64,000 bases of DNA, taken from NCBI GenBank assembly GCA_019828545.1, contig JACVRA010000090.1, positions 124,001 through 188,000 on the forward strand. Reading direction: 5' to 3'. This document shows positions 24,214 through 35,202 of this stretch, in pieces (positions within the stretch are counted from its first letter, which is position 1; the number at the start of each line of letters is the position of its first letter). Position numbers and translations under genes: made by a program. The notes under the pieces were generated by a model. It was given only the letters and a program-made list of their open reading frames with translations. It searched no databases and was not told the DNA's origin. Source of the stretch: Paracamarosporium sp. OC-R06-R3. Its lineage: Eukaryota; Ascomycota; Dothideomycetes; Pleosporales; Didymosphaeriaceae.

Positions 24214-25200
24214 CTAATGGGGTGCGGGATGGGTTGTTACCTGGGTGAGCGAATATTGGGAGTGCTTACGTGTTGGAAAGGAAGCTTGTGCATGTGTGAA
24301 TCGCCGTGGCTTTGCAGGATTCACCTTTGCAACATTTGAGTCGCATGGGGCATGTTAGACTTTCATCATGTGGCTATACATGGCATTTACTATGTGCTTA
24401 TGATTTTTTGCTTTGAAGAATGAGCTAGGATACGTTACTTTTTTTGGACGCACAGTTGATCCTCCCAGGGTTCCCCACACCATCACCATTCACCCCCACG
24501 CACGTGGGTCCATCCGCAGCCAACATTCGCAGACGTCGCAGACATGCCCAGAGCCTCTCACGACGCACGCCTCACAAAGCTGGTGTCGCGTGACCCCTCC
24601 CCTCGACGGTCGAATCACAGCCAGCAGATATTCAAGACCAACTAAAATGCATTAGTTGTGTGAGCACTGCACGACTTGTCCCCATACAGTGGTATGTCTG
24701 CGCGTCACCGTCGCGTGCTACTGATGGTCAGCTTCACCGATCGCTAACCTTACTAAACCTTGGGACCTCCCTCCCGCACATGAACCGGACATTCCGACTG
24801 TCGACACAACCCCACGCGACCTTGGTACTGCCACCTAACATCCGTGCTTCAGTGAGCACCACAGGCAGAAAGATGAATCGCCAGCACGCATATATATAGG
24901 CGTGTCCCCAGGCCTTGCAACCGACTCTTCGCCACGAGGCTGCGCGGCGCGACAAGACGACAGGACCGCGACTGTTGCCTGGGTACGGAAGCGTAGGAGG
25001 CTTGCTTACGCACACGGCTCGACACTGCCTTGTTCCAAAGCCCCAGGATCGACACCGCAGACGACACGCACGACTCGGCCAAGCCCATCCATCCATCTTG
25101 AAATTTCAAATCTCTTTCAACGTTTCTTGCGTCCCGACCCACCCACAGAATCCGACCACACCACGCATCTCATCTCACCTCGATATCTTTACCCACCACA
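24214..25200. other. intergenic with leader of the 84-aa gene
   Basis: Contains a TATATATA at 24891-24898 and about 300 bases of C-rich, G-poor leader up to the ATG at 25201, ending in CCACAATG. Frames open across the leader are composition artefacts. Nothing else recognised. Confidence 0.5.
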
Positions 25201-25455
25201 ATGTCCTCCTCCCAACGCCCCCTCGATATGGGCTCCTACGACTACCTCTGGCGCATCAAAGACCAGTTCCTCGGCGCCCGCTTCGCAGACTGTTACCAGG
25301 GACCCGAATTCTATGCCCTGGGCCCAGCCGAGCAAAGGCGCAGACTGCAGATGTATAACAAGCGGAGGTCGGACGAGTTTTGGTACCTTGTGAGGTCATA
25401 TGGGAGGACCATTCGGTGGGAGGTTCTGAGTTTTTTGGGGTATACGCCGTATTGA
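25201..25455 (+). CDS. small uncharacterised protein (84 aa)
   Basis: An intronless 84-codon frame with a good start context (CCACAATG), preceded by a TATA element and a C-rich leader. The product is compact and aromatic-rich: it has YDYLWRIKDQF, GPEFYALGPAEQ and FWYLVRSYGR, two Cys-free hydrophobic helices and basic residues near the middle (RRRLQMYNKRRSDE). No signal peptide or membrane span. I do not recognise it. Composition is unlike random frames in the region, which argues for a genuine gene; it may be a small soluble protein of mitochondria or cytosol, but that is a guess. Its coding strand changes from C-rich to strongly G-rich just after the stop. Confidence 0.5.
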   Translation: MSSSQRPLDMGSYDYLWRIKDQFLGARFADCYQGPEFYALGPAEQRRRLQMYNKRRSDEFWYLVRSYGRTIRWEVLSFLGYTPY

Positions 25456-25917
25456 GGGGTGGACGGGAGAATTCGTAGGGATATTGGAATTACTGTTTTG
25501 GGATGTGTTGGGAAGGAGTATTGACTTATTGGGATTGTGGGCGGACTTTTTCCCTTTTGTGTCATGGGCTGGCGTTTTGGAGGGATGATACCATTTTGTG
25601 CCGGGGTACGGCTTTCGCTTAGATGACTGGAGTTTGGGTTGGACTGGGTTGCTTTGTACTACGGCGCGATGTGATGTTGTAGCATTACGTTGTTTCTGAT
25701 ATGTATTTAACAAGTGTAGATTGTAGGTGTTTCAAGCGGGCTGCGCTGCTTGACTAGTATAGAGAGTAGTCATCATCTTGCAGAATAGAAGGCGTGAGAC
25801 TGTAAGATATATGCACGGTTCGACAGTGTGGCGATACAGGATAATAGAGTCCGACAACTGAGAACCGCCCCGTTGTCGATCTACATCTATACTGCCCCGC
25901 TGCCCTTTTCGGCTTCT
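25456..25917. other. convergent 3' spacer
   Basis: Lies between the stop codons of the 84-aa gene and the NmrA-like gene. The first 200 bases are G- and T-rich on the top strand, which leaves the bottom strand without G and opens meaningless frames. No gene seen. Confidence 0.55.
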
Positions 25918-27034
25918 CTAAGTTCCCTTATCCGGCCCAAACTCCGTTCTGAAGAAGTCTTCGAGCGTCGCAAGTTGTACTGCGTTACCGGTGGCACCGC
26001 GTGCCTCAGCCGCCAACTTCTTCAGCCCAGCTGCAGTTGTAGCTTCCGTTACGTCGCCAAAGTAACGGCCTCCACTTTCCTGACAGAAGCCAAACATGAG
26101 TTTGATCGTTTCCACAGCGAGGAAACCATGCACATCCATGTCGCGCCAGTCGGCGATAGCTTCGAAGCGCGCCTTCTTCCCCGTTGCTAGTGATATATCA
26201 GCTTTGTTCCTTAGTGTGAAATAGAAGGACTTGTACCAAGTTCAAAAGCTCGAATCATTTCGTCAAAAGATCGGACGTCGCCGGCAGCTTGCACCAGCTT
26301 CCCGTTCCACTTCTCAGGTTCGAGGAAGATACCGTGGACTATGTCGCCATAATCGTCTCCGATAGAAATGAAGGGGACATCTTCCTTGCCACCCCACTTG
26401 GGGACGCGCAAGACGAGCGTGCCATCTTCAGCTGGAAACAACGGAAAGCCCCCCAATACGGGTACGAGATCTCGCATAAGGAAATTCTCAAAGTACCAGC
26501 CTGCACTGGCAGCGACGACGGACTTGAACTTGTCGACAGATTTTGCGTACTCCCAAATCGCACTTTTATCTGATTACACTCAGATATGAGAAGCAAATGA
26601 GTTATAGCAGCTAACTGCTTACCATCAAAGGCCGCGATAGGAATTTTGCCTCCAGTGATCTTATTCGCACTGGCAAATCCACTGTACACAAACACTTCCA
26701 CACCAGCCTCTACAGCGGCATCAACTATGTTCTTCCCCAAGTCAAACTCCGTTCTTTTCTCCTCAGGGTTCTGGAGAACAGCGTCGTGAGAGTTGGTATT
26801 CACGAAGACGCCCCAGCTGCCACTGAAGGCTGCAACGAGGGACTCCTTGTCCCAGCCATCTGCTTTCACAACGTCAACGCCGGAATCGGAAAGCTTTTTT
26901 GCAGTGTCTGACGATAGGTTGCGAGTTATGCTGCGGAGGGTGAAGACATTAGAAGCGTTGGCTTGTAGTGATCTGACAACGGCGGAGCCTTGGATACCCG
27001 TCGCACCGAAGACCGTGATAAGTTTTGGAGACAT
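25918..27034 (-). CDS. NmrA-like NAD(P)-binding protein
   Basis: Three exons (27034..26623, 26569..26237, 26186..25918) give 337 aa. The Rossmann motif FGATGIQGSAVV at residues 9-20 is the NmrA variant of GxxGxxG; ITRN follows the second strand. FVYSGFASANKITGGKIP and the ASAGWYFENF segment are characteristic of the NmrA/HSCARG group, whose members bind NADP and often lack the YxxxK pair, as here (Tyr replaced near FVYSGF). Members act as redox sensors or transcription co-regulators, or as isoflavone-reductase-like enzymes. The last exon carries an ETIKLMFGFCQ helix. Cytosolic or nuclear. Divergent from the Rossmann protein at 28.6 kb. Exact role unknown. Confidence 0.88.
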
Positions 27035-28621
27035 GTTTCAAGAGGTGTAGTTTAAGTCTATTTGACAAGAGATGTATCTGAAAAGATTAGATTCCAGGCA
27101 CATCATCCGCTTTTATGCCTCCGCACCTCTTACATCAAACCCCCAGCACAAGCATACAGACGCGCTTTAGACGGTACGACTATTGCACCGGCTCCGCGAA
27201 TATCAAAGCAATCCTTGTACTACCGCGGAGCCAGATTAACCTATTCGCTAGCCAACGCAGCAGAAAAGGTGGATCTTACAAATCTAACGCATATCACAGC
27301 AACTATAGCTCTCAGCTACAGCGTAACGAATTAGCCAATAGATACTCCCATTATTAGTATTGCCAACAGTTATCGAATCAAATAAATAAGTGTCTACGCC
27401 GCGGCATTCGGCAGTCTTGGACAGCTGGGCTGGGATTAGTGAACAGCACGTAACGCGGTACACACGTACTCGATTCCTATTTTATGAAGAAAGCCAGAAC
27501 AACCAGAGTCGTGAGAATATGCTTAATTAAAACAAAGTATCTACCTAGGTGCTAAAAACCAGGCAGAAGCTCATAGCACAGGTCTGTAGGGCACCATACT
27601 ATTACACCGCGTGGAGCAAGAACGGGTCAAGGTACCAGTCGAACCGTTCAAGTTTCCCAGTCATTGAATTGGGATGATAGGATCTACGAAGTTAGGTCGG
27701 CCAAACATTCGCATGTGAGGAGAGAGGGCAATGTGCGATATGCAAACTGCACGTGGATACGCAAATAGCATAGCGGGAATTGAGGTCCTCCCCGCTCAGA
27801 CTACAGCTTAAGTAATTTATACGATCTTGCAATGCAATACTTGCCTAGTGTACGTTCTTACTAATAGGTTAGTGCATTGATTTGCACATTGGACATATTA
27901 TTGCACATTAGAAATGGCATTGCTCAGAATGTTCGTGAAATCGGATCGTTTTCCGTTACTGGTTGTCTATAGAATCTCCACATTTGATTCGTAATTTATT
28001 CACCCGAAGTTTCGATTTTAACTCTGAGGTATTTTTGGAAAGGATTGCTTGTTCGTTGAACCTTCTGCTGCAGATATAGCCAAAAGGCACAGTTTCAATA
28101 CTACCGCGGTGAAGTTCTAACATGGAAGGAAATTTGTACAGGCCTAATCTTTAAGGTTTCGTTTCATATGCTACTTCTGGTGTTCACCGTTCCTAGGAAG
28201 AACGTGGGGTCCACGGTCAACTTTGACTACAGATCCTCGCGGTGGTGTTAGGGTCGCGCTATAATCTGACATTGAAAGCTCCCCTCTTCGTTTCCTGTGG
28301 GGGCGGGTATTTGCGTGCAGACTTGTAGAGAATCGCAGACAGACTTATATTGAAAGGGTCAGAGTTAGTTAGGATTATGGTTGAATATATTTTGAATTAG
28401 GTTCAGATGGTGAAGTCATTCCCTTATGTAGTTCAAAGTCTTTTATTGGTCTGCCCGCAAGCACTCCGCCCCCTTTGTGGCACGTGGAAGGATCACGGCA
28501 GGATGCGGAATTCTAAAACCACCGAACTTGGTCCCAAGATTTACAGAACCCAACCGCTTCCCAGCATACCAGCATTTCCGTACTTCGGCATTGTTTGTCC
28601 ACCCTCGTTTTTTCCATCGCT
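27035..28621. other. 1.6-kb divergent intergenic region
   Basis: Between divergent starts. Relatively A/T-rich from about 27480 to 28400, with frequent stops on all frames and no open frame of 60 codons between 27357 and 28407. No repeats, RNA gene or transposon remnants recognised. Confidence 0.5.
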
Positions 28622-29441
28622 ATGAAGCTTATTGTCTCGGGCGCTACGGGCTTTGTAGCTACGGAGGTTCTGCGCCAGGGCCTTGCGCATCCAAAAATCA
28701 CGCAGGTCATTGCGCTCTCGCGACGAGAAGTACAGCTCGGTGCCGACGACGACAAGAGCAAATTTAAGCAAGTCTTAGTAAAAGATTATTGCGATTACCC
28801 CGAAGAAGTCCTAAAAGAGTTGCGGGGTGCCGATGCGTGCATATGGTTGGTGTGATCGATACTCCATCAGAGTAAGCGTCTAACCTGGCATAGGACCGTC
28901 TCCATTACGCCGACGAAATCGCGCAGGTATGATTTCGAGCAGGTGAAGAGGGTGTGTCAGACTTCTACGATCACTGCTTTCCGGGCTATGATTGGCGCTG
29001 GCATGGCGGAGCCCTTTCGCTTCTTGTACATGAGTGGTGAAGGCATTGATCCTGAAAAGCCGTTGGATGCACCGCTGGGATTTGGACCATATATTCGAAT
29101 GAGGGTAAGTGACTAAGTCAAATAAGCCGGAAATATTATTTAAGATGATATAGGGCGAGACTGAGGCACAAGTTCGTGCTATTGGTGAGGAGCATAAAGG
29201 GAAAGTCGAGGTGGGCGCTGCGCGCCCGGCCTTGATTACAAGTAATGTTAGTATCTGGCGGACAGTGTGGGGGGCAGTACTTCGGGGGACCAACGCAGCG
29301 CAACATGTTAGCCGCGATGAGGTTGCGGCTGTGATGATTGACCAGGTCGTCAATGGCTTCGAGAAGCCGGCCCTTACGAATGCAGATCTCCAAAGGATGG
29401 GGAGAGAGATTTTGCAACGACAGAAATCGGGGGGCTCATGA
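28622..29441 (+). CDS. Rossmann-fold NAD(P)-binding protein (atypical SDR)
   Basis: Three exons (28622..28845, 28894..29104, 29154..29441) give 240 aa. It starts MKLIVSGATGFVATEV, an atypical-SDR Rossmann motif, followed by a second strand ending IALSRRE, where the Arg pair suggests NADP. No YxxxK motif is present; FRFLYMSGEG takes the place of the catalytic strand, as in the atypical SDRs related to HTATIP2 and NmrA. The C-terminus (RDEVAAVMIDQVVNG) is a typical closing helix. Start taken at the only ATG; a longer upstream frame uses non-ATG codons. The first intron has a GTTGGT donor, which is acceptable but weak. Function not assignable beyond nucleotide binding. Confidence 0.83.
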
Positions 29442-30544
29442 GATAGTGAGCCTCGCAGTCATTTGATCGACAATGGAAGAACAGAGGCAATTCGAAGCAG
29501 CATGACACTTACACACCTCGTTCATCCAACTTAGACGACCTGCTAACCTTGGTATGAGGTCCCTCTAGATATGGCCTATGGGTTGTCAATTATCGCCCGA
29601 CTGAATCTGCTTACATTCAATACACTCACGTTAAATATCTCCTCTTTCCTCTGATTGTTCCAAAATGCGGAAGTTGTCGTCCGGTCTCCGTGTCGCTGGC
29701 TCCTACGCAGGCTGTCGCCGTTCCGAATATGTGAGGCACAATATTTCATGGCGATTTAACGGTACGAACACCGAAAGACCACATATCTCGAGTCTTTCGT
29801 TGGGCTACCATCTCATATGCTAGATTACGCTTCTGAAGATATGCTCTCTTCCACCATCGCGATTTTTTATTCCAGTTAGCCCCACCTATTTGATGGTAAG
29901 CAGTTAATAAGCCTATAGATGAATGGTTCCAGTTTCCCTTCCTTATAGACCGCATACCTATAACACAGTTCATTCCTTAGCCAAGTCAGAGAAGCAGCAT
30001 GGTATAGCTCGCTGATGAAGGTCTCACCTGATCAGCAACTTTGAGCAAGCAAAAACTAGTGAGCTTGAAAAACGGTGGGAAAGAAGGGTGATAACATGTG
30101 TAGAAGGCATACCGAGTGCGGAGATCGGAGAACGTGCACACTATCACGTCATTCCAGGGCCCGCTTGCCTAACGTGCTGAGGGTCCTCTTCCTCCAAACA
30201 GCATTATTACAATACTGGCGACGTGCAGCTAGCGACCTCTTATCGACTCGTGTCTGACACTTGCTGTACACTATCGGAGGAGAGCGAGCCGCTCGCGAAT
30301 GACAGTGAGCATGAGGATAATGGCGAAATGCGGGCCTAGCGATTGCGACTTCCCCTCCTCCTTTGGCGTTATCAATGTCAAAGTACACGTGACCATGCCC
30401 CTCTGTTATAATGCGCCGCAGCTGGAAAAGTATTATCTTCCGCATAATTGAAGAATACCGGAACAACCTCGCCCCTTCGTCGCGGGTTGTAGATGACAAA
30501 GAGATCAATAGAGCATCTTCGCAACTAGAAACAGGATTTTGACC
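29442..30544. other. 1.1-kb intergenic region
   Basis: Spacer between two plus-strand genes. Open frames such as 29746-29973 and 30149-30508 on the minus strand lack motifs and introns. The promoter of the monooxygenase must lie in the right half; no TATA box is obvious. Confidence 0.55.
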
Positions 30545-32539
30545 ATGGCCACAATATCACCCCAAAGAGATGCTCCGGAAGTCGACATTCAACGGCTCCA
30601 AGCTATACGAAAGAAATACGCAGAAGAAGCGCAGAAACGTTTGAGACCCGAAGCTGGTGCACAATTCCTTTCACTCAAAGATGCAAACGATGAGCGACTA
30701 CAAGCACTCGATGAGGACCCTTGGGCAGACCATGATGCATTGAATTCCCAGCCGTCCCCAATCGAAGACAACAAAGTCTACCCGTTCTTCGTTGTCGGTG
30801 CCGGTTTTGGAGGCCTTCTGTTCGCTGTGCACGCTATACAGTCTGGCGCGGCAACGGCCGATGACATCCGACTTGTCGATGCAGCGGGAGGTTTTGGAGG
30901 CACTTGGTATTGGAACAGATACCCTGGTCTACATTGTGATGTGGAAAGCTATATGTACCTCCCTCTGCTTGAGGAGACAGGTTATGTGCCTACCAAGAAA
31001 TACGCACCAGGCTGGGAAATCCGAGAGCACTCAGAACGCATTGCAGATCGTTGGCGTCTCAAAGGGAAGACTGTATTCCGCTCTGACGTTGAAAGCGTCG
31101 TATGGGATGATTCTTCGGAATTATGGGCTGTTTCATTTACGGAAAGGCGAGGACCACGTGGATCGCCTATTGTCAACCACCGCGTTCGAGCGCAGTATGT
31201 GTACCTAGCTGCGGGAATCCTTACTCGTCCGCAAGTGCCTCGGATACCTGGCTTGTCATCTTTTTCAGGGCCGATGTTCCACACCGCTCGATGGGATTAC
31301 GAGGTCACGGGTGGCTCGCAGAAGAACCAAGTACTGTCTGGACTTCGTGACAAAAGAGTAGCAGTCATTGGAACCGCGGCCACGGCAATCGGAGCTATAC
31401 CAGAGATCGGGAAATACGCCAAGGAGCTTTATGTATTTCAAAGGACACCAGCATACGTCAAGGCTCGCAACCAACGGGAAACAGACCTCGAAGAGTTCAA
31501 AGCCACTGTAGCCACGAAGCCCGGCTGGCAATTCGAGCGGCAGATCAACTGGAACAGTTTTCTGACGAACTCTGCGAAACCGGGCCAGCCTAACCTTGTG
31601 AATGATGGGTGGACTGATATGAAAGCTTATTCTGCCATGATGGGTTCCCCAGATCAAACAAACATAGACCCAACTTCTCCAGAGAGTATTGAGCGTCTTG
31701 TTACTGGATTCCATATCTTGGACCTTCCTCACATGGAAGCTGTTCGGTCGCGAGTTGATCAACTTGTTAAAGATCCAAAGACAGCCGAGAAGCTAAAGCC
31801 ATGGTACCCGTCCTGGTGTAAAAGGCCAACCTTCAGTGATACTTACTTGCCGCTATATAATGAGCCTCATGTTCATCTAGTCGATACTGACGGCAAAGGT
31901 CCATCTCGTGCGACAGAGAGAGGGCTTGTAGTTGGCGACAAAGAGTATCCTGTAGATGTCGTTGTGCTCAGTACTGGCTTTCAGCTCGCGAATCTACGTG
32001 CAGGAAGCCCGGCATCGAGAATTGGTGTTAAGGTGATTGGACGCAATGGAAGATCCCTGGACGAAAAATGGGACACCAACGGTGCTGCGACACTCCACGG
32101 ATATCTCACGAATGGCTTTCCTAACCTCTTCTTTTCTGGTGCCAGTCAAGCAACAGTTACTGGGAACAACACTATGATGCTGAACTTCATCGCTCAGCAC
32201 GTGACCTACATGATCTCTGAGGCCAAACGTCGCGCTGGTACGGGAAAACGCGCAATTATCGAGGTTACAAAGGAAGCTGAAGAAGCGCATACTGCAGAAA
32301 TTGTCAAAAGAGCACCTTATTTCTCAGCTATTGCGGGGTGCACTCCAGGGTACTTCAACGGTCACGGTGCCGTTGTTACTGATCCAGAGGAGAAGCGAAA
32401 AGCAGCCAGGGGAGCAACGTGGTCCGAGGGCACAAGATCGTTCCTTAAGTACATAGGAGAATGGCGCGAAGAGGGCTCTTTACGAGGGCTCGACATCACG
32501 TTGAGCCCGGCGTTAGATACTCCTAGGGCTCGCTTATAG
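30545..32539 (+). CDS. Baeyer-Villiger monooxygenase (class B flavoprotein)
   Basis: A single exon of 664 aa. FAD site GAGFGG at residues 85-90, then GGTWYWNRYPGLHCDVESY, the family segment around the FAD pocket. The Baeyer-Villiger fingerprint FxGxxxHxxxWD is at about residues 239-249 (FSGPMFHTARWD), and the NADPH Rossmann motif VIGTAATA follows near 274-281. A second conserved block, VLSTGFQ, is near 475. The first ~75 residues are an N-terminal extension seen in the longer fungal and mycobacterial members. Such enzymes insert oxygen next to ketones using NADPH and O2, giving esters or lactones in catabolism or secondary metabolism. No cluster partners besides the two upstream Rossmann proteins. 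Substrate unknown. Confidence 0.95.
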   Translation: MATISPQRDAPEVDIQRLQAIRKKYAEEAQKRLRPEAGAQFLSLKDANDERLQALDEDPWADHDALNSQPSPIEDNKVYPFFVVGAGFGGLLFAVHAIQSGAATADDIRLVDAAGGFGGTWYWNRYPGLHCDVESYMYLPLLEETGYVPTKKYAPGWEIREHSERIADRWRLKGKTVFRSDVESVVWDDSSELWAVSFTERRGPRGSPIVNHRVRAQYVYLAAGILTRPQVPRIPGLSSFSGPMFHTARWDYEVTGGSQKNQVLSGLRDKRVAVIGTAATAIGAIPEIGKYAKELYVFQRTPAYVKARNQRETDLEEFKATVATKPGWQFERQINWNSFLTNSAKPGQPNLVNDGWTDMKAYSAMMGSPDQTNIDPTSPESIERLVTGFHILDLPHMEAVRSRVDQLVKDPKTAEKLKPWYPSWCKRPTFSDTYLPLYNEPHVHLVDTDGKGPSRATERGLVVGDKEYPVDVVVLSTGFQLANLRAGSPASRIGVKVIGRNGRSLDEKWDTNGAATLHGYLTNGFPNLFFSGASQATVTGNNTMMLNFIAQHVTYMISEAKRRAGTGKRAIIEVTKEAEEAHTAEIVKRAPYFSAIAGCTPGYFNGHGAVVTDPEEKRKAARGATWSEGTRSFLKYIGEWREEGSLRGLDITLSPALDTPRARL

Positions 32540-33390
32540 GCCACTGAGTCTCTTAAGCTGTCGAGCTGTACGCCGCACTGAGCAAGCAGATCCTGCATTC
32601 GGAGTCGGGTCACAGGATATGCTGACTTCGCTTTTGGAAACCATACCTAATAAGCCATGTACTATTTCAGCTGCCCTACCATTTGCAGTTCTTGTGGAGG
32701 CTGTGAGCTAACCTGAACATGGTCACGCCGTATGATCGCTTGGCAGTTCCAGGTTTCAGCGATTCCGCCCATGATACGATGGGGCGTCATTGTTCTTTGT
32801 TGTTGTGAGCATCTGGAGCCGGATGGTGGGTTCGTAGGGCGCTACTCTATTTTTTCGTTTGATCGACGGCTAGGTCCCTGATGTTTCGTTTTCCGAATCC
32901 CACCAACCCGAACCTTTCATTAGAACACGGTACCACCACCATCATCAGCAACAAGTCATCTTGCATCACTTGAAAAGCCGCTGGGGAAACTCCAACACTT
33001 TGTGTCGTCACTTTTTCGGTGAAGATCGGCTGTCAAGGTATTCCTCGCATGCCTTATTCCCGGGTAGTCTTGTTCGCGCCTATAATAATTTCTCCGCATA
33101 AATGTAATTACAACCTGCCAAGACACCTTTCCTCCGTGCAATAGCGGTCCAAGAGGCGCTACTATTCCAGCGAAACAACCATGAGAAACAGAATCTATCG
33201 AGCCAAGAGCAGGATGCGGAGTCCTCATCCCTAATTTTGCGAACGCCAAGCGGTAGCCGCTCTCTTGTATTATTTATAAAACATGCCTTTCTCGCAATAA
33301 GCCTAACTATTATTCACTCACTTCCTTACTTTCGCAGGCGCTTCTATTTACATTTCCCAAAAGATAGTGCTGGCACGTCGTTCTTTCACA
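32540..33390. other. intergenic with promoter of the HExxH protein gene
   Basis: About 850 bases. Apart from a TATA box near the right end and a C/T-rich leader there is nothing recognisable. Minus-strand frame 32956-33249 has no family features. Confidence 0.55.
33271..33280 (+). promoter_or_regulatory. TATA box for secreted HExxH protein
   Basis: TATTTATAAA about 111 bases upstream of the ATG at 33391, followed by a pyrimidine-rich leader. Confidence 0.5.
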
Positions 33391-34344
33391 ATGAAGACTT
33401 TCGCTCTCTCTACCCTTCTTGCAAGTGGCGCACTTGCTGCCACTATTCCTAGCACTGCTGCTCCGATCTGCAAATTCAAGCGTGATCTGATGGGTGCTCA
33501 CGTCGCGAGCAAGCACCTTGCAAGCCGCGATCTCGGCGAGACCACTTGGAACCCGCCGTCCAACCTCGTGACGCCCCTTAAGGAGGTCTGGGATCACGAG
33601 GTCTCCACCTACAGCGATGCCCTTGGCTTCAAGAACTACGGCTACGACCAAGTCATTGCCGGAAAGGGCAAAATCAACTACTGCGTGCGCTGGGATTCGT
33701 CTAAGTCTGTTACGGCGGACCAGCGAACCCAAATCGAGGCTGCCGTCCGCAAGCAATACAACAAGTGGATTAGCGTGCTTGCTGGCTTCGATGGCTTCCC
33801 GTACGAAACCGTCGACGTGAACGTTGTGGGCTGGGCCGTCCGCGACAAGAACCTGCTCCAGGGCGACACTTCCGGTGTTCAGGTGTACACTGATACTGAT
33901 GCGGAGGGCATCCCGCAGTGCAGCGAGGACTGCGGCCGCTTCTTCCACCAGGACGGTGACTACAGCAAGTGCGCTGCCGGCGCCGACAACCACTATGGTA
34001 AGCCTTCTCCACTTTTCATCTTAGTTTCGCGATATGCAGACGCGCTAACCAATGCAACAGACAACTCTCTCTGGCTCACCGACGGCTTTGAGGGCGGTGC
34101 AGGTGGTGACTGGGGCCAGCGTGTCGGCTCCGACTACTTCCTTGAGGCCATGAGCGGCGAGAACATCCACATTGTTCTCCACGAGATGGGCCACACCTTT
34201 GCCCTCGATGACTTCTATGACTGGACTCCTACTGGCGTCACCAACTTCATCATGTTGGCAGGCTCTGCGACTGAAATCACCGAGTTCGATGCCTGGATGG
34301 CGAGGGACTGGTGGAGGAACTTGAAGTCTAGGTACAGCTTGTAA
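33391..34344 (+). CDS. secreted HExxH-motif protein, probable zinc metallopeptidase
   Basis: Two exons (33391..33997 and 34061..34344, a 63-nt intron) give 296 aa. Residues 1-17 form a classic signal peptide (MKTFALSTLL core, ending ALAA). A zinc-binding motif HEMGH occupies residues 243-247 inside a helix, followed by FALDDFYDW, where an Asp could be a third ligand. The N-terminal third, with a possible basic site near KFKRD (residues ~29-33), may be a propeptide. Two cysteine pairs (CVRW; CSEDCGRFF...CAAG) suit an extracellular protein. The motif argues for a gluzincin- or metzincin-like protease, but I cannot place it in a named peptidase family; homologues are often labelled only as cellulose-binding or hypothetical. 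Likely a secreted hydrolase or effector-like protein. Confidence 0.8.
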   Translation: MKTFALSTLLASGALAATIPSTAAPICKFKRDLMGAHVASKHLASRDLGETTWNPPSNLVTPLKEVWDHEVSTYSDALGFKNYGYDQVIAGKGKINYCVRWDSSKSVTADQRTQIEAAVRKQYNKWISVLAGFDGFPYETVDVNVVGWAVRDKNLLQGDTSGVQVYTDTDAEGIPQCSEDCGRFFHQDGDYSKCAAGADNHYGKPSPLFILVSRYADALTNATDNSLWLTDGFEGGAGGDWGQRVGSDYFLEAMSGENIHIVLHEMGHTFALDDFYDWTPTGVTNFIMLAGSATEITEFDAWMARDWWRNLKSRYSL

Positions 34345-35202
34345 GGGGTGAGTGCTTTTAGGGGCGTTGTAGTCTAGTAGAGGGGTATTTTTCGCCCCCT
34401 ACTAAGGAGAAAGTCTTCATTCGTGCATATATTTTCATACTAAAGTAAATACTACATCACATATTGCTGATCACTTTTTATTCATTTGATGATTCAAATG
34501 GACCGGGAAAGGATGACTGACGAAGATTGCCATAATTCAAGGCGATCCCGCCGGCGAGATATGAATTCCGAACCTTGTCAGCGTGTATATAAAACCTGAG
34601 TGATAGGAGACATACGCTCAGAGCCCATGTTGCTCTAGCACCTTACCGTCGACCCAACCTCGGTCTAACTCGAACTGCCTCCAAGCCTTTCTTTGCTGCC
34701 CTAGATGCTGTTGTAGCTCCTTAAGACCCAATTGGGTCCAAAATATGGTTGAGTTCCGACGTGTGAGATTGTAGCTTTTATAAAGTCACTTCAGCGTTTC
34801 GTTTGCAAATTTGTATTCTGTTTCGCGAGCGACGATGTGTGCAATTCCATGAAGATACGATCGGTTGTGCACCTCCATTGTGCATAGATTTGGATTGTTG
34901 CTGAAAACGACACTCCCAAGATGCATCGTGTGTTGCTTCAAAGCTCCTGCCTAGAGGTTGCCTGGCTCTCGACTTATCAATGGAAAAGCAGGAGCGCCTC
35001 GAGACTCACCTGACACTTCGACGTGTCGACGTCACCCTCTAATACCCATACAACTTATACTACAATTTTACATCCTAGATCCTCAAATTTTACGCATTCT
35101 TACTTCTCCATCAGCCGGCTCATAAACCCTACAACCTATTACTACAACCTCGGATCCAGCTAGTTTCAAACCTACCAACTGCAAACCACTCCCAGCAGCA
35201 CG
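34345..35202. other. intergenic, 0.86 kb
   Basis: Contains GTATATAAAA at 34585-34593, which is too far (610 bases) from the next ATG to serve it unless a long leader or leader intron exists. The last 200 bases are C-rich and probably form the leader of the But2-like gene. No gene seen. Confidence 0.5.
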
